Origin: an uncultured Collinsella sp.
GTDB taxonomy: Bacteria > Actinomycetota > Coriobacteriia > Coriobacteriales > Coriobacteriaceae
Assembly (NCBI GenBank): GCA_959599615.1
Contig: CAUGKA010000049.1
Span: forward strand, 1 to 12,665
Direction of reading: 5' to 3'
Length of the DNA stretch: 12,665 nt
Shown: piece after piece, positions 7,358 to 12,665 of the stretch
Layout of the letters: each line of letters begins with the position of its first letter
How positions within the stretch are numbered: the first letter of the stretch is position 1
The notes under the pieces: model-generated
Told to the model about the DNA's origin: nothing
Databases searched by the model: none
Seen by the model: the letters and a program-made list of their open reading frames with translations, nothing else
Translations under genes and position numbers: made by a program

Positions 7358-8095
7358 CTAGGCAAGCGGATTCTTCTTTGCCATGCCATTTGCACGAGGC
7401 AATGAAACGGATGCCGGATGACTCTTCTTAAGAACAATGAACTCCCTGTGGCCCAAGCCCTCAGGCAAATCGATTGCATCATTCAGAAGCAAAGTGAAGC
7501 CGCAGATCTTAGCTGCTGACATGCCGGAAGCAAGCTCCTCATCCGATGGATTGCCCTTCGTGATAACAAATAGCCCTCCATCTTTAAGGTACGGAGCCGC
7601 ATACTCAACAAGAATCGGTAGAGGGGCGAGTGCACGAGCGGTTACGACAGAGAACTGTTTCTTATGGCTTCGAGCATATTCTTCAAGGCGATCATGGACT
7701 GCATGACCATTTTTCAATCCCAGAGCATGAGCAAAAGTATTGACAGCATCGACCTTCTTGCCAACAGAGTCAATATAAGTAGCTTTTCGATGCGTGGTTA
7801 TCGTTAATGGAATACCAGGGAAACCCGCACCTGTTCCCATGTCGAGCAAAGCACCCTCAGGAGCCTTATTGATATAAGGGAGCAAAACAAGTGAGTCGAG
7901 GATATGAAGTACCGCAGCATCTTCTACGTTAAGAATACGAGTGAGATTGGTTGTCTTATTAGTTTCAAGAACCAAATCCAAATGCTGAATACATTTCCTT
8001 AGATCAGCATCATTTATATTCAAGGAATACTCTTTGCAATAGGAGGTTAGACGACTTAACATCTCGTCAGCCTGCTGATCGGTGAGTACAAACAA
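7358..8095 (-). CDS. rsmG: 16S rRNA (G527)-N7 methyltransferase RsmG/GidB (245 aa)
   Basis: SAM-dependent enzyme that methylates N7 of G527 in 16S rRNA; loss gives low-level streptomycin resistance in several species (family knowledge). The Rossmann motif LLDMGTGAGFPGIPL begins near residue 83 and TARALAPL is at 152-159. Upstream conserved NLTRI and HILDS segments are present. I place the start at TTG (8093-8095) because AAGGAG lies six bases before it. An alternative in-frame TTG at 8141-8143 would give 261 aa, but it has no Shine-Dalgarno and falls in the T-run of the jag terminator. The gene is separated from jag by that terminator, so it needs its own promoter. TTGTCA (minus strand, about 8137-8142) with a poor -10 is the only candidate I see. 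Codon and base use is AT-rich. Confidence 0.94.
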   Translation of the reverse strand: MFVLTDQQADEMLSRLTSYCKEYSLNINDADLRKCIQHLDLVLETNKTTNLTRILNVEDAAVLHILDSLVLLPYINKAPEGALLDMGTGAGFPGIPLTITTHRKATYIDSVGKKVDAVNTFAHALGLKNGHAVHDRLEEYARSHKKQFSVVTARALAPLPILVEYAAPYLKDGGLFVITKGNPSDEELASGMSAAKICGFTLLLNDAIDLPEGLGHREFIVLKKSHPASVSLPRANGMAKKNPLA

Positions 8096-8141
8096 CAGAA
8101 GCTCCTTTCTGACAAAAATCAGTGTATCAAGAACTTTTGAC

Positions 8142-8171
8142 AAAAAAAGGGGACGTGAAAACCACGTCCCC
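8142..8171 (-). terminator. Rho-independent terminator after jag
   Basis: A 9-bp perfect stem (8149-8157 with 8163-8171) has a 5-base loop. On the minus strand it is followed by seven Ts (8142-8148). It lies 20 bp beyond the jag stop and separates the rpmH-to-jag unit from rsmG. Confidence 0.92.
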
Positions 8172-8191
8172 TAAGCATAAGCTCGAGTAGA

Positions 8192-8761
8192 TTATCGAGC
8201 AACAATCACAACATGGCGATCGGGATCAGACCCCTCGGAATGGGTATCGACGGCATCATTGCCACGAAGGGCAATGTGAACCAAACGACGCTCATAGGCA
8301 TTCATGGGCGGCAGGGAAACACTCTTATGAGTGCGGATGGCGCGCTCGGCAGCGGACTGGGCCATGGAAGCGACCTTGTCCTGTCGGCGGCTCTTATAAC
8401 CCTCAACGTCAACGACGACCGGATACCTAAAGCCAAGCTTGCGGCTCACCAGCAGCGAGAACATAACCTGAAGGGCATCGAGGGTACGTCCATGGCGACC
8501 AATGAGAACAGCAAGATCAGGAGCCGTAACATCCAAAATCAGCTCGCCCTCGTCGCCCTCGTACTCATCAATAGGAGAGTTGGCGGCATCGAAGTGCGAA
8601 AGGATGGAACGCAGAATGGAAATCGCAACATCGGCAATGGTGTCGAGCTCCTCATCGGTCAGCTCTTCACCGGCCTTGTAGCGCTGTGCAATCTCGGGAT
8701 AATCGCCCGCAATCTGCGGGGCAACCTCCTCAAGCATATCCTCGATGATCTCTTCAGACAT
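8192..8761 (-). CDS. jag: Jag/KhpB RNA-binding protein, KH and R3H domains (189 aa)
   Basis: RNA-binding protein encoded next to yidC in many bacteria and also called SpoIIIJ-associated or KhpB/EloR. In Gram-positives it affects cell elongation and sRNA or mRNA binding (family knowledge). The KH domain is at about 74-125 with the GxxG loop G88-R-H-G91. The R3H domain is at about 128-188 with R158 and H162 in ERRLVHIAL. Residues 1-45 are acidic; a standard Jag_N domain is not obvious. I use ATG at 8759-8761 because GGAG ends six bases before it. The TTG four codons upstream would begin within that GGAG region and is unlikely. It follows yidC by 44 bp, a gap that contains the TTAGGTACCTAA palindrome. 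Confidence 0.93.
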   Translation of the reverse strand: MSEEIIEDMLEEVAPQIAGDYPEIAQRYKAGEELTDEELDTIADVAISILRSILSHFDAANSPIDEYEGDEGELILDVTAPDLAVLIGRHGRTLDALQVMFSLLVSRKLGFRYPVVVDVEGYKSRRQDKVASMAQSAAERAIRTHKSVSLPPMNAYERRLVHIALRGNDAVDTHSEGSDPDRHVVIVAR

Positions 8762-8776
8762 AACGTACTCCAAAAA

Positions 8777-8788
8777 TTAGGTACCTAA
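8777..8788. repeat. 12-bp palindrome TTAGGTACCTAA, copy 2
   Basis: Identical to the copy at 5273-5284 but in a different context: it lies in the 44-bp yidC-jag gap, about 15 bp upstream of the jag start and close to its ribosome binding site. In RNA it could only form a very tight hairpin, so a DNA-binding role is more plausible than an RNA one. Confidence 0.6.
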
Positions 8789-8805
8789 ATAAGATTACTG
8801 TCCCA

Positions 8806-9576
8806 TTACTTCTTCTTGTGCGGACGCGGCTTCTTCTCGCGACGAGTGACCTCGACCTGCAGCGGGGCGTTCTTAAGACGCTCCTCCTCTTCGGCCTTAG
8901 CCTTGTCGATAACCTTCTGCGTCACGAAGATCTGCTGGATAACCTGCCAGGCAGAGGAAACATCGTAGTACAGCAGAACGCCGACGGGCAGGCTCCAGCC
9001 CATCCAAAGCATCATGACGGTCATGACAACAGCCATCATGCGCATGCTCTGCGCCTGCTGGCCAGTCTGGTTGCGCGACATATAGAGCTGCGGAATCAGG
9101 GTAAGGACGGCAAAGAGGATCAGGCAGATCAACGCAGGCAGCGCAACCATAAAGCCATCGGCAAAAGAGGCGCTCGGCGTGGTGGTCAGGTCGGGCAGGA
9201 TGTTGAAGAACGAGAAGGTGCCCTCGTTAAAGTACTGCGGCAGGTTGCGCAGAAGCGTGAACAGGGCAATCAGGATGGGCATCTGAATCAGAAGCGGCAG
9301 GCAGCCGGACAGCGGATTGAACTTGTTCTCGCTGTAGAACTTCTGCATCTCCTCGGCCTGACGCTGGGGATCGTCGGCGTAACGCTCCTGGATCTCGAGC
9401 ATCTTGGGCTGCAGCACCTGCATGCGAGCCGTCGACTTGGTCGACTTGAGCATAAGCGGCGTCAGCAGCAGACGGATGATGACCACCAGGATGATGATGG
9501 ACAGGCCCCAGTCGACCGCAAAGGTCTGGATGAGCTTGAGCAGCTCGAAAAGGATGTTAACAATCCAATCCCACAT
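8806..9576 (-). CDS. yidC: Membrane protein insertase YidC/Oxa1 (256 aa)
   Basis: Inserts membrane proteins alone or with SecYEG. It is the short Gram-positive/actinobacterial form without the large periplasmic domain of proteobacterial YidC. Hydrophobic segments lie at about 22-42, 92-110, 141-165 and 178-204. R35 (VVIIRLLLTPL) matches the conserved arginine of the hydrophilic groove. The loop at 46-88 is charged and helical, consistent with the cytosolic hairpin. The tail 244-256 is strongly basic (REKKPRPHKKK), as in YidC proteins that contact ribosomes. There is no lipobox cysteine near the N-terminus. GGAGG lies eight bases before the ATG. It sits between yidD (29 bp) and jag (44 bp). 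Confidence 0.95.
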   Translation of the reverse strand: MWDWIVNILFELLKLIQTFAVDWGLSIIILVVIIRLLLTPLMLKSTKSTARMQVLQPKMLEIQERYADDPQRQAEEMQKFYSENKFNPLSGCLPLLIQMPILIALFTLLRNLPQYFNEGTFSFFNILPDLTTTPSASFADGFMVALPALICLILFAVLTLIPQLYMSRNQTGQQAQSMRMMAVVMTVMMLWMGWSLPVGVLLYYDVSSAWQVIQQIFVTQKVIDKAKAEEEERLKNAPLQVEVTRREKKPRPHKKK

Positions 9577-9605
9577 GTAAGTTTTCCTCCGATAGCGAGT
9601 GCCCG

Positions 9606-9830
9606 CTAGGGCACAGGGTCATAACCGCCGACGTGCAGGGGATTGCAGCGAGCGATGCGCCTCACGGCAAGCCAGCAGCCTCTCAAAACACCGTACCGCT
9701 CAATCGCCTGAATGGCGTATTGCGAGCACGTTGGGTAATAAATGCAAGCGTCAGGCAATAAGGGCGAAATAACCTGTTGATATATGCGAATAGGAGCGAT
9801 GGCAACACGTCGCAAAACGTGATTGCTCAT
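9606..9830 (-). CDS. yidD: Membrane protein insertion efficiency factor YidD (74 aa)
   Basis: Small inner-face membrane-associated protein thought to assist YidC-dependent insertion (family knowledge). The signature YYPTCSQYAIQAIERYG (31-47) and the terminal GGYDPVP are clear. The N-terminal 25 residues form an amphipathic basic segment (LRRVAIAPIRIYQQVISPLLP). Its ATG overlaps the rnpA stop in an ATGA junction, so the two are translationally coupled. Confidence 0.95.
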   Translation of the reverse strand: MSNHVLRRVAIAPIRIYQQVISPLLPDACIYYPTCSQYAIQAIERYGVLRGCWLAVRRIARCNPLHVGGYDPVP

Positions 9831-10165
9831 CGCTCCTCCCCGGCAACGCCGGCGCGTTTCATAAGCGAACGCAACGCCTTGTCCATCTCCTGCGGCGAGG
9901 AAATCCTCGTCTTGGGAGTCGCGAACAAGATGATGTCATAACCCGCAACGGGAAATCCGCAGCTGCGGGCGGCCTCGCGCATCACACGCTTAGAACGGTT
10001 GCGCACGACTGCACAACCGAGCCGTTTAGCACCAACGAAGGCGACCCTTCCGGAGTCGCCTTCGCCAACCGATTCACATATGGTCATTCGAATCAGAGGG
10101 TGATTGAAACGACGCCCCTGACTGAACACATGCTCGAAATCTTGCCGAGACTTAATAGTCTTCAT
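9827..10165 (-). CDS. rnpA: Ribonuclease P protein component (112 aa)
   Basis: Protein subunit of RNase P, which helps the catalytic RNA cleave the 5' leader of pre-tRNAs. The RNR signature RNRSKRVMREAAR is at 55-67, and the N-terminal FEHVFSQGRRF matches the substrate-binding face of the family. The gene is 20 bp downstream of rpmH, the normal order. The ATG at 10163-10165 has no recognisable Shine-Dalgarno, unlike rpmH, consistent with lower expression of this subunit than L34 (inference). The RNase P RNA is not in this window. Confidence 0.95.
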   Translation of the reverse strand: MKTIKSRQDFEHVFSQGRRFNHPLIRMTICESVGEGDSGRVAFVGAKRLGCAVVRNRSKRVMREAARSCGFPVAGYDIILFATPKTRISSPQEMDKALRSLMKRAGVAGEER

Positions 10166-10185
10166 GCGAGATGTGTGTATCGCTG

Positions 10186-10320
10186 CTAGACAGTGAGACG
10201 CTTGCGGCCCTTGGCGCGGCGACGGGCGAGCACGGCACGACCACCCTTGGTGGCCATACGGGCACGGAAGCCATGGGTCTTGGCACGCTTACGCTTATTA
10301 GGCTGATACGTACGCTTCAT
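10186..10320 (-). CDS. rpmH: 50S ribosomal protein L34 (44 aa)
   Basis: Ribosomal large-subunit protein, 44 residues, highly basic: MKRTYQPNKRKRAKTHGFRARM then an RKRLTV end, the universal L34 pattern. The ATG at 10318-10320 has AGGAGG seven bases upstream. An upstream in-frame extension to 10380 is open, but it covers the Shine-Dalgarno and lacks family support. First gene of the leftward rpmH-rnpA-yidD-yidC-jag unit. Confidence 0.98.
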   Translation of the reverse strand: MKRTYQPNKRKRAKTHGFRARMATKGGRAVLARRRAKGRKRLTV

Positions 10321-10346
10321 CTTAAGTTCCTCCTGCTGCATTTCGA

Positions 10347-10368
10347 GTGTCCGCGGGAGCGCGGACGC
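10347..10368 (-). other. GC-rich hairpin in the rpmH 5' leader
   Basis: GTCCGCG (10349-10355) pairs with CGCGGAC (10360-10366), and the stem can extend by a G-U and a G-C pair. In the mRNA the four-base loop reads CUCC. This is complementary to GGAG within the rpmH Shine-Dalgarno AGGAGG about 18-20 bases downstream. There is no T-run, so it does not look like a terminator. It could be a pseudoknot-type translational control or only a stabilising stem; no known riboswitch class is recognised. Confidence 0.5.
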
Positions 10369-10392
10369 AGATATAGACACGTGAGCTTGAAG

Positions 10393-10422
10393 ATTGTAGG
10401 GAAATCAATGTTCAAATGTCAA
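10393..10422 (-). promoter_or_regulatory. Strong promoter of the rpmH operon
   Basis: On the minus strand: TTGACA (10417-10422, perfect -35), an 18-bp spacer, then TACAAT (10393-10398, 5/6 match to -10). It predicts a start near 10386 and a leader of about 65 bases. It is the best sigma-70-type promoter in the window and faces away from dnaA. Confidence 0.85.
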
Positions 10423-10518
10423 GAAATCAAAGGTAAAAGGTTGCAAAGAGTACACGGTTCCCCCATAAGCAGAACCGGCATTTGAGGCAGCAGGCAACTT
10501 TTCACGAAATTTCATCGA

Positions 10519-10584
10519 GTTTTCAACAGGTCGTGTTGGAAATGTTGAGAACTTTTCGTCCGTTTTCCAAAGTTTTCAACAGGT
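10519..10584 (+). repeat. 13-bp direct repeat GTTTTCAACAGGT, two copies 53 bp apart
   Basis: Exact copies at 10519-10531 and 10572-10584. They bracket the opposite-strand box-like elements at 10534-10551, giving an arrangement of plus box, two minus boxes, then plus boxes. Probable DnaA binding sites (inference). Confidence 0.7.
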
Positions 10585-10635
10585 TTTGAAAACTTGTCGA
10601 AAGATGAGAAACATTGCGCGGTGAGCTACTATTTG

Positions 10636-10651
10636 TTCAAAACCTTTTGAA
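10636..10651. repeat. Inverted repeat TTCAAAA-CC-TTTTGAA before the ATPase gene
   Basis: Perfect 7-bp arms with a 2-bp centre, ending 14 bp before the ATG at 10666. A related half-site GTTTTGAA lies at 10583-10590. The position suits an operator for the downstream gene, whose product ends in a winged helix, but this is inference. No strong plus-strand promoter is visible in this stretch; TACTAT at 10627-10632 is a weak -10 candidate. Confidence 0.5.
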
Positions 10652-10665
10652 AGATTGCGAGCGGC

Positions 10666-11982
10666 ATGTCTGACGACTTTTACACCATGGTCGATTCCGG
10701 TGATCCGGCACCCGACAACGAGCACATCACCGGCGTGCGCGAAAAACGCAACGAGGGTGAGCAGGTCATCGCACAAGCACCAAAGGCCATGTATGCAGCG
10801 CGCATCGCGGTCTACGATGACATGCTGTCGACACCGCGTGTCATCGTCATCGAACCGCAAGACGTCCGTACCTACTTGGAAGAGACAACCAACACCGTCT
10901 ACCAGTGCATGAAAGAGCAGGGAGGACGCATCTCGCTGATGGTTATCCGCGAGATTGTCGAAAACTTTATCCACGCGCATTTTGCAGAGCCCATCATCTC
11001 GATTCTCGACGGTGGCGATACCATCCGCTTTGCCGATCAGGGTCCTGGCATCGACGACAAAGAGCGTGCCTTCGATTTTGGCGTAACCAGCGCAAACAGC
11101 AAGATGAAACGGTATATCCGCGGTACCGGCGCCGGGTTTCCCATGGTACAGGAGTACTTGGAAAACGCCGGCGGCGCCGTCTCCATCGAGGACAACATGG
11201 GCAACGGCACCGTCGTGACGGTAAGTCTGAACCCCAAGCGCGTGCAGGAAATCGAGCGTGCCGGCGGGCGCGGGGCAGCCGTGCGACCCGAAGCAGAGCA
11301 GCAGGCATATCCCCTAACCAACACGTTTGCACAGCAGCCTGCGGCGCAGCAGATGCAGCAGCCTGGAAGTTTCCCCATGCAAGACCCCCAGGCACCGCTG
11401 GGCAACGCAATGCAAAACATGCCGGAGAGCATAGGCTCGGCAGATCTGGACACAGGCACCGTGCAGCAGGCAGCGGCCATGCCAAACGCCCCGCAAATGG
11501 GCTATCAACCGTACCCGCAAGGGTATCCTCCCCAATATATGCCGCAGCAGGGATACGCCCAACAGTATCCTCAGGGGTACCAGCAGCCGTACCAACAAAT
11601 GCCCCAGGCGCAGTACAACCCATGGGCCCAGCAGATGCCTCCGCAGCCTTACCAACAGTGGCCGCAAAGTTTTCAACAACAGCCGCTGCCTATGCAGAGT
11701 TCTCAACAACCAGCAGCTCAAATGATGTATCCTAATGCGGCGAATCAATATGCACAGCCACAGCAAAACGTATTTGTGAGCGAGCGCGGCGAAGCGGCGC
11801 TGGGCTATCTGGCTCAAAACCAAGAGTGTGGCGCAACCGACCTGGCACGAGCGTTTGGAAACTCAGCGCCCACGTGGTCGCGAACGCTCAACGACTTGGC
11901 ACAGGCCGGCTTGGTAATCAAACATGGCCAGAAATATCATCTGACCGAAATAGGCAGCGCTCGCGTGCGAGCCCAAAGCTAG
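10666..11982 (+). CDS. Bergerat-fold ATPase with Q/P/Y-rich linker and C-terminal winged helix, adjacent to dnaA (438 aa)
   Basis: Unnamed protein of unknown role. Residues about 85-190 are a GHKL/HATPase_c domain: N box E96-xxx-N100 (IREIVENFIHAHF), G1 box D124-Q-G-P-G128, G2-like GTGAGFPMV (153-161) and GNGT (179-182). Residues 1-84 show no dimerisation and phospho-acceptor helix pair, so it is not an ordinary histidine kinase. Residues about 205-368 are low complexity, dominated by Gln, Pro, Tyr, Met and Ala with recurring YPQGY and QQPY, and probably disordered. Residues 372-435 look like a winged helix-turn-helix (AALGYLAQNQECGATDLARAF, then SRTLNDLAQAGLVIKH). dnaA follows after 15 bp, so the two are probably cotranscribed. 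The start codon has only a weak ribosome binding site. Likely an ATP-responsive DNA-binding or scaffolding regulator (inference). Confidence 0.88.
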   Translation: MSDDFYTMVDSGDPAPDNEHITGVREKRNEGEQVIAQAPKAMYAARIAVYDDMLSTPRVIVIEPQDVRTYLEETTNTVYQCMKEQGGRISLMVIREIVENFIHAHFAEPIISILDGGDTIRFADQGPGIDDKERAFDFGVTSANSKMKRYIRGTGAGFPMVQEYLENAGGAVSIEDNMGNGTVVTVSLNPKRVQEIERAGGRGAAVRPEAEQQAYPLTNTFAQQPAAQQMQQPGSFPMQDPQAPLGNAMQNMPESIGSADLDTGTVQQAAAMPNAPQMGYQPYPQGYPPQYMPQQGYAQQYPQGYQQPYQQMPQAQYNPWAQQMPPQPYQQWPQSFQQQPLPMQSSQQPAAQMMYPNAANQYAQPQQNVFVSERGEAALGYLAQNQECGATDLARAFGNSAPTWSRTLNDLAQAGLVIKHGQKYHLTEIGSARVRAQS

Positions 11983-11997
11983 GGAACGGGAGAAACA

Positions 11998-12665
11998 GTG
12001 GACGAGGAAGCAAGCATCATCCTGGGAGATGCCATCGCCTTTTGTCAGCGCGACGGCCAAGATGCACGCCTCATCAATATGCTGGGACAATCGCGCGCCG
12101 TGAGCCTGACCGAGGACACTCTGACGATTGAGGCCCCTTCACGCTTTGCCATCGCTCAGCTCAAAAAGCATCAGCCGACCATCGAGGCTTACCTAGAAGA
12201 AATCGCCTTTGCACCGATTGCGCTCAATATCGTGGCACCGCAAGGCGCCTCGACAAATACGGCCCCGGACGCTCACCCGGTAGCGACCGCCACCGCAGCG
12301 GCAACGCCGGTGCCCGAGCCTCGACGCGACGATGTTTCCCGTGAAACCATGGCGCCGCAGCCGGCCGCTTCGTTCGCACCGGCGGTAGAGCCAGTCCCCT
12401 CGCCCATCCCGACCGCCACGCATATGCCCGTCGCACACGAGGCGACACCCGGAGAGGAATCGGGCATTGCAATCAAAAACACGTTGTCCGCCGACGATTT
12501 CCGCCGCATGATGACCCAAATGAACGGCAGGCCACCGGCGAAAAGCGCGAGTTCGTCCGCAGCGCCGGCAGCACCTTCGGCGGCGGCCCCGGCGGCAGTC
12601 GAGAAAAACGCGGACGGGGCGCCCCTCGCAGCGAATTCGAAATTCACGTTTGAAAACTTCGTCTT
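11998..12665 (+). CDS. dnaA: Chromosomal replication initiator DnaA, N-terminal part (window-truncated, first 222 aa)
   Basis: AAA+ initiator that binds DnaA boxes and melts oriC. The window holds domain I (about 1-80), a long domain II and the first residues of domain III: KFTFENFV (215-222) is the classic entry to the AAA+ domain. Domain I is recognisable from LTEDTLTIEAPSRFAIAQLKK (37-57), but it lacks the tryptophans often found near its start and middle. Domain II (about 81-213) is Pro/Ala/Thr-rich and probably disordered, with a possible helical island at 158-177 (AIKNTLSADDFRRMMTQMNG). The GTG start has GGGAG five bases upstream. It lies 15 bp after the ATPase gene. A near-parS sequence lies in codons 112-117. 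Walker motifs and the DNA-binding domain are beyond the window. Confidence 0.93.
   Translation, partial: MDEEASIILGDAIAFCQRDGQDARLINMLGQSRAVSLTEDTLTIEAPSRFAIAQLKKHQPTIEAYLEEIAFAPIALNIVAPQGASTNTAPDAHPVATATAAATPVPEPRRDDVSRETMAPQPAASFAPAVEPVPSPIPTATHMPVAHEATPGEESGIAIKNTLSADDFRRMMTQMNGRPPAKSASSSAAPAAPSAAAPAAVEKNADGAPLAANSKFTFENFV
12333..12348. repeat. Near-consensus parS inside the dnaA coding sequence
   Basis: TGTTTCCCGTGAAACC matches the 16-bp parS found perfect at 7263-7356 except at positions 7 and 16. Within the 14-bp core only one base differs. It encodes part of domain II (residues D112-T117), where amino-acid constraint should be low. ParB binding is inference. Confidence 0.5.

Larger units (their letters stand above)
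10423..10665. other. Candidate chromosomal origin (oriC) with DnaA-box-like repeats
   Basis: The 345-bp non-coding gap 10321-10665 lies between divergent rpmH and the ATPase-dnaA pair, the usual oriC position in Gram-positives. It holds two exact 13-mers GTTTTCAACAGGT (10519-10531, 10572-10584), each containing TTTTCAACA, which has two mismatches to the classical TTATCCACA box. Further box-like 9-mers are TTTTCCAAA (10563-10571) and, on the minus strand, TTTCCAACA (10534-10542) and TTCTCAACA (10543-10551). An AT-rich stretch lies at 10385-10440. An inverted repeat CGGTTC/GAACCG lies at 10455-10477. No classical TTATCCACA is present in the gap. Assignment rests on position, clustering and the change in gene direction. 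Confidence 0.75.

Noticed and set aside
8818..9609. 263-residue plus-strand frame opposite yidC, and a 276-residue alternative frame at 10905-11735
   Set aside because: Both are shadows of well-supported genes. The second is rich in Arg, Ala and His, as expected from a shifted reading of GC-rich sequence.
10186..10380. 64-residue form of L34 starting upstream at 10380
   Set aside because: The extension covers the leader hairpin and the AGGAGG site; the 44-residue form matches the family exactly.
10666..11982. Annotating the ATPase gene as a sensor histidine kinase
   Set aside because: No membrane segment, no sensor domain and no H-box helix are visible before the ATPase domain, and a winged helix at the C-terminus is atypical.

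Overview
This window looks like the replication-origin neighbourhood of a high-GC Gram-positive chromosome. The likeliest source is an actinobacterium of class Coriobacteriia, Collinsella-like; this is inferred from gene order and protein character, with no database search. Landmarks are the conserved rpmH-rnpA-yidD-yidC-jag-rsmG-parA-parB block, dnaA truncated at the right edge, consensus parS sites and an intergenic region full of DnaA-box-like repeats. Genes left of about 10.32 kb run mostly leftward, and the two genes right of 10.67 kb run rightward. Transcription therefore diverges from a candidate oriC at about 10.38-10.66 kb, as expected for genes on the leading strands of two forks.

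Layout from left to right. (1) 91-3944, minus strand: ddl (D-Ala-D-Ala ligase) overlaps a 964-residue DnaQ-exonuclease/DinG-helicase fusion. (2) 4030-5082, plus strand: rlmN, divergent from ddl, with a strong terminator and a near-parS site behind it. (3) 5281-7223, minus strand: parA, parB and an 84-residue membrane-anchored protein, in overlapping reading frames and closed by a terminator. (4) 7263-7356: three perfect parS sites at an exact 39-bp period. (5) 7358-8095, minus strand: rsmG, behind the terminator that closes jag. (6) 8192-10320, minus strand: rpmH-rnpA-yidD-yidC-jag, driven by a near-consensus promoter that lies in the origin region. (7) 10321-10665: candidate oriC. (8) 10666-12665, plus strand: an unusual gene encoding a Bergerat-fold ATPase, a long Q/P/Y-rich linker and a C-terminal winged helix, then dnaA 15 bp downstream.

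The block links replication initiation (dnaA, oriC), segregation (ParA, ParB, parS), ribosome and tRNA maturation (L34, RNase P protein, RsmG, RlmN) and membrane protein insertion (YidC, YidD, Jag/KhpB). The least explained item is the ATPase/winged-helix gene between oriC and dnaA: it has the parts of an ATP-sensing DNA-binding regulator and no visible phospho-acceptor domain. Other points are a near-parS inside the dnaA coding sequence, a 14-bp origin repeat that recurs inside the ATPase gene, a 12-bp palindrome present twice, and a GC dip over the par/rsmG segment. No tRNA, rRNA, CRISPR array or mobile element was seen.
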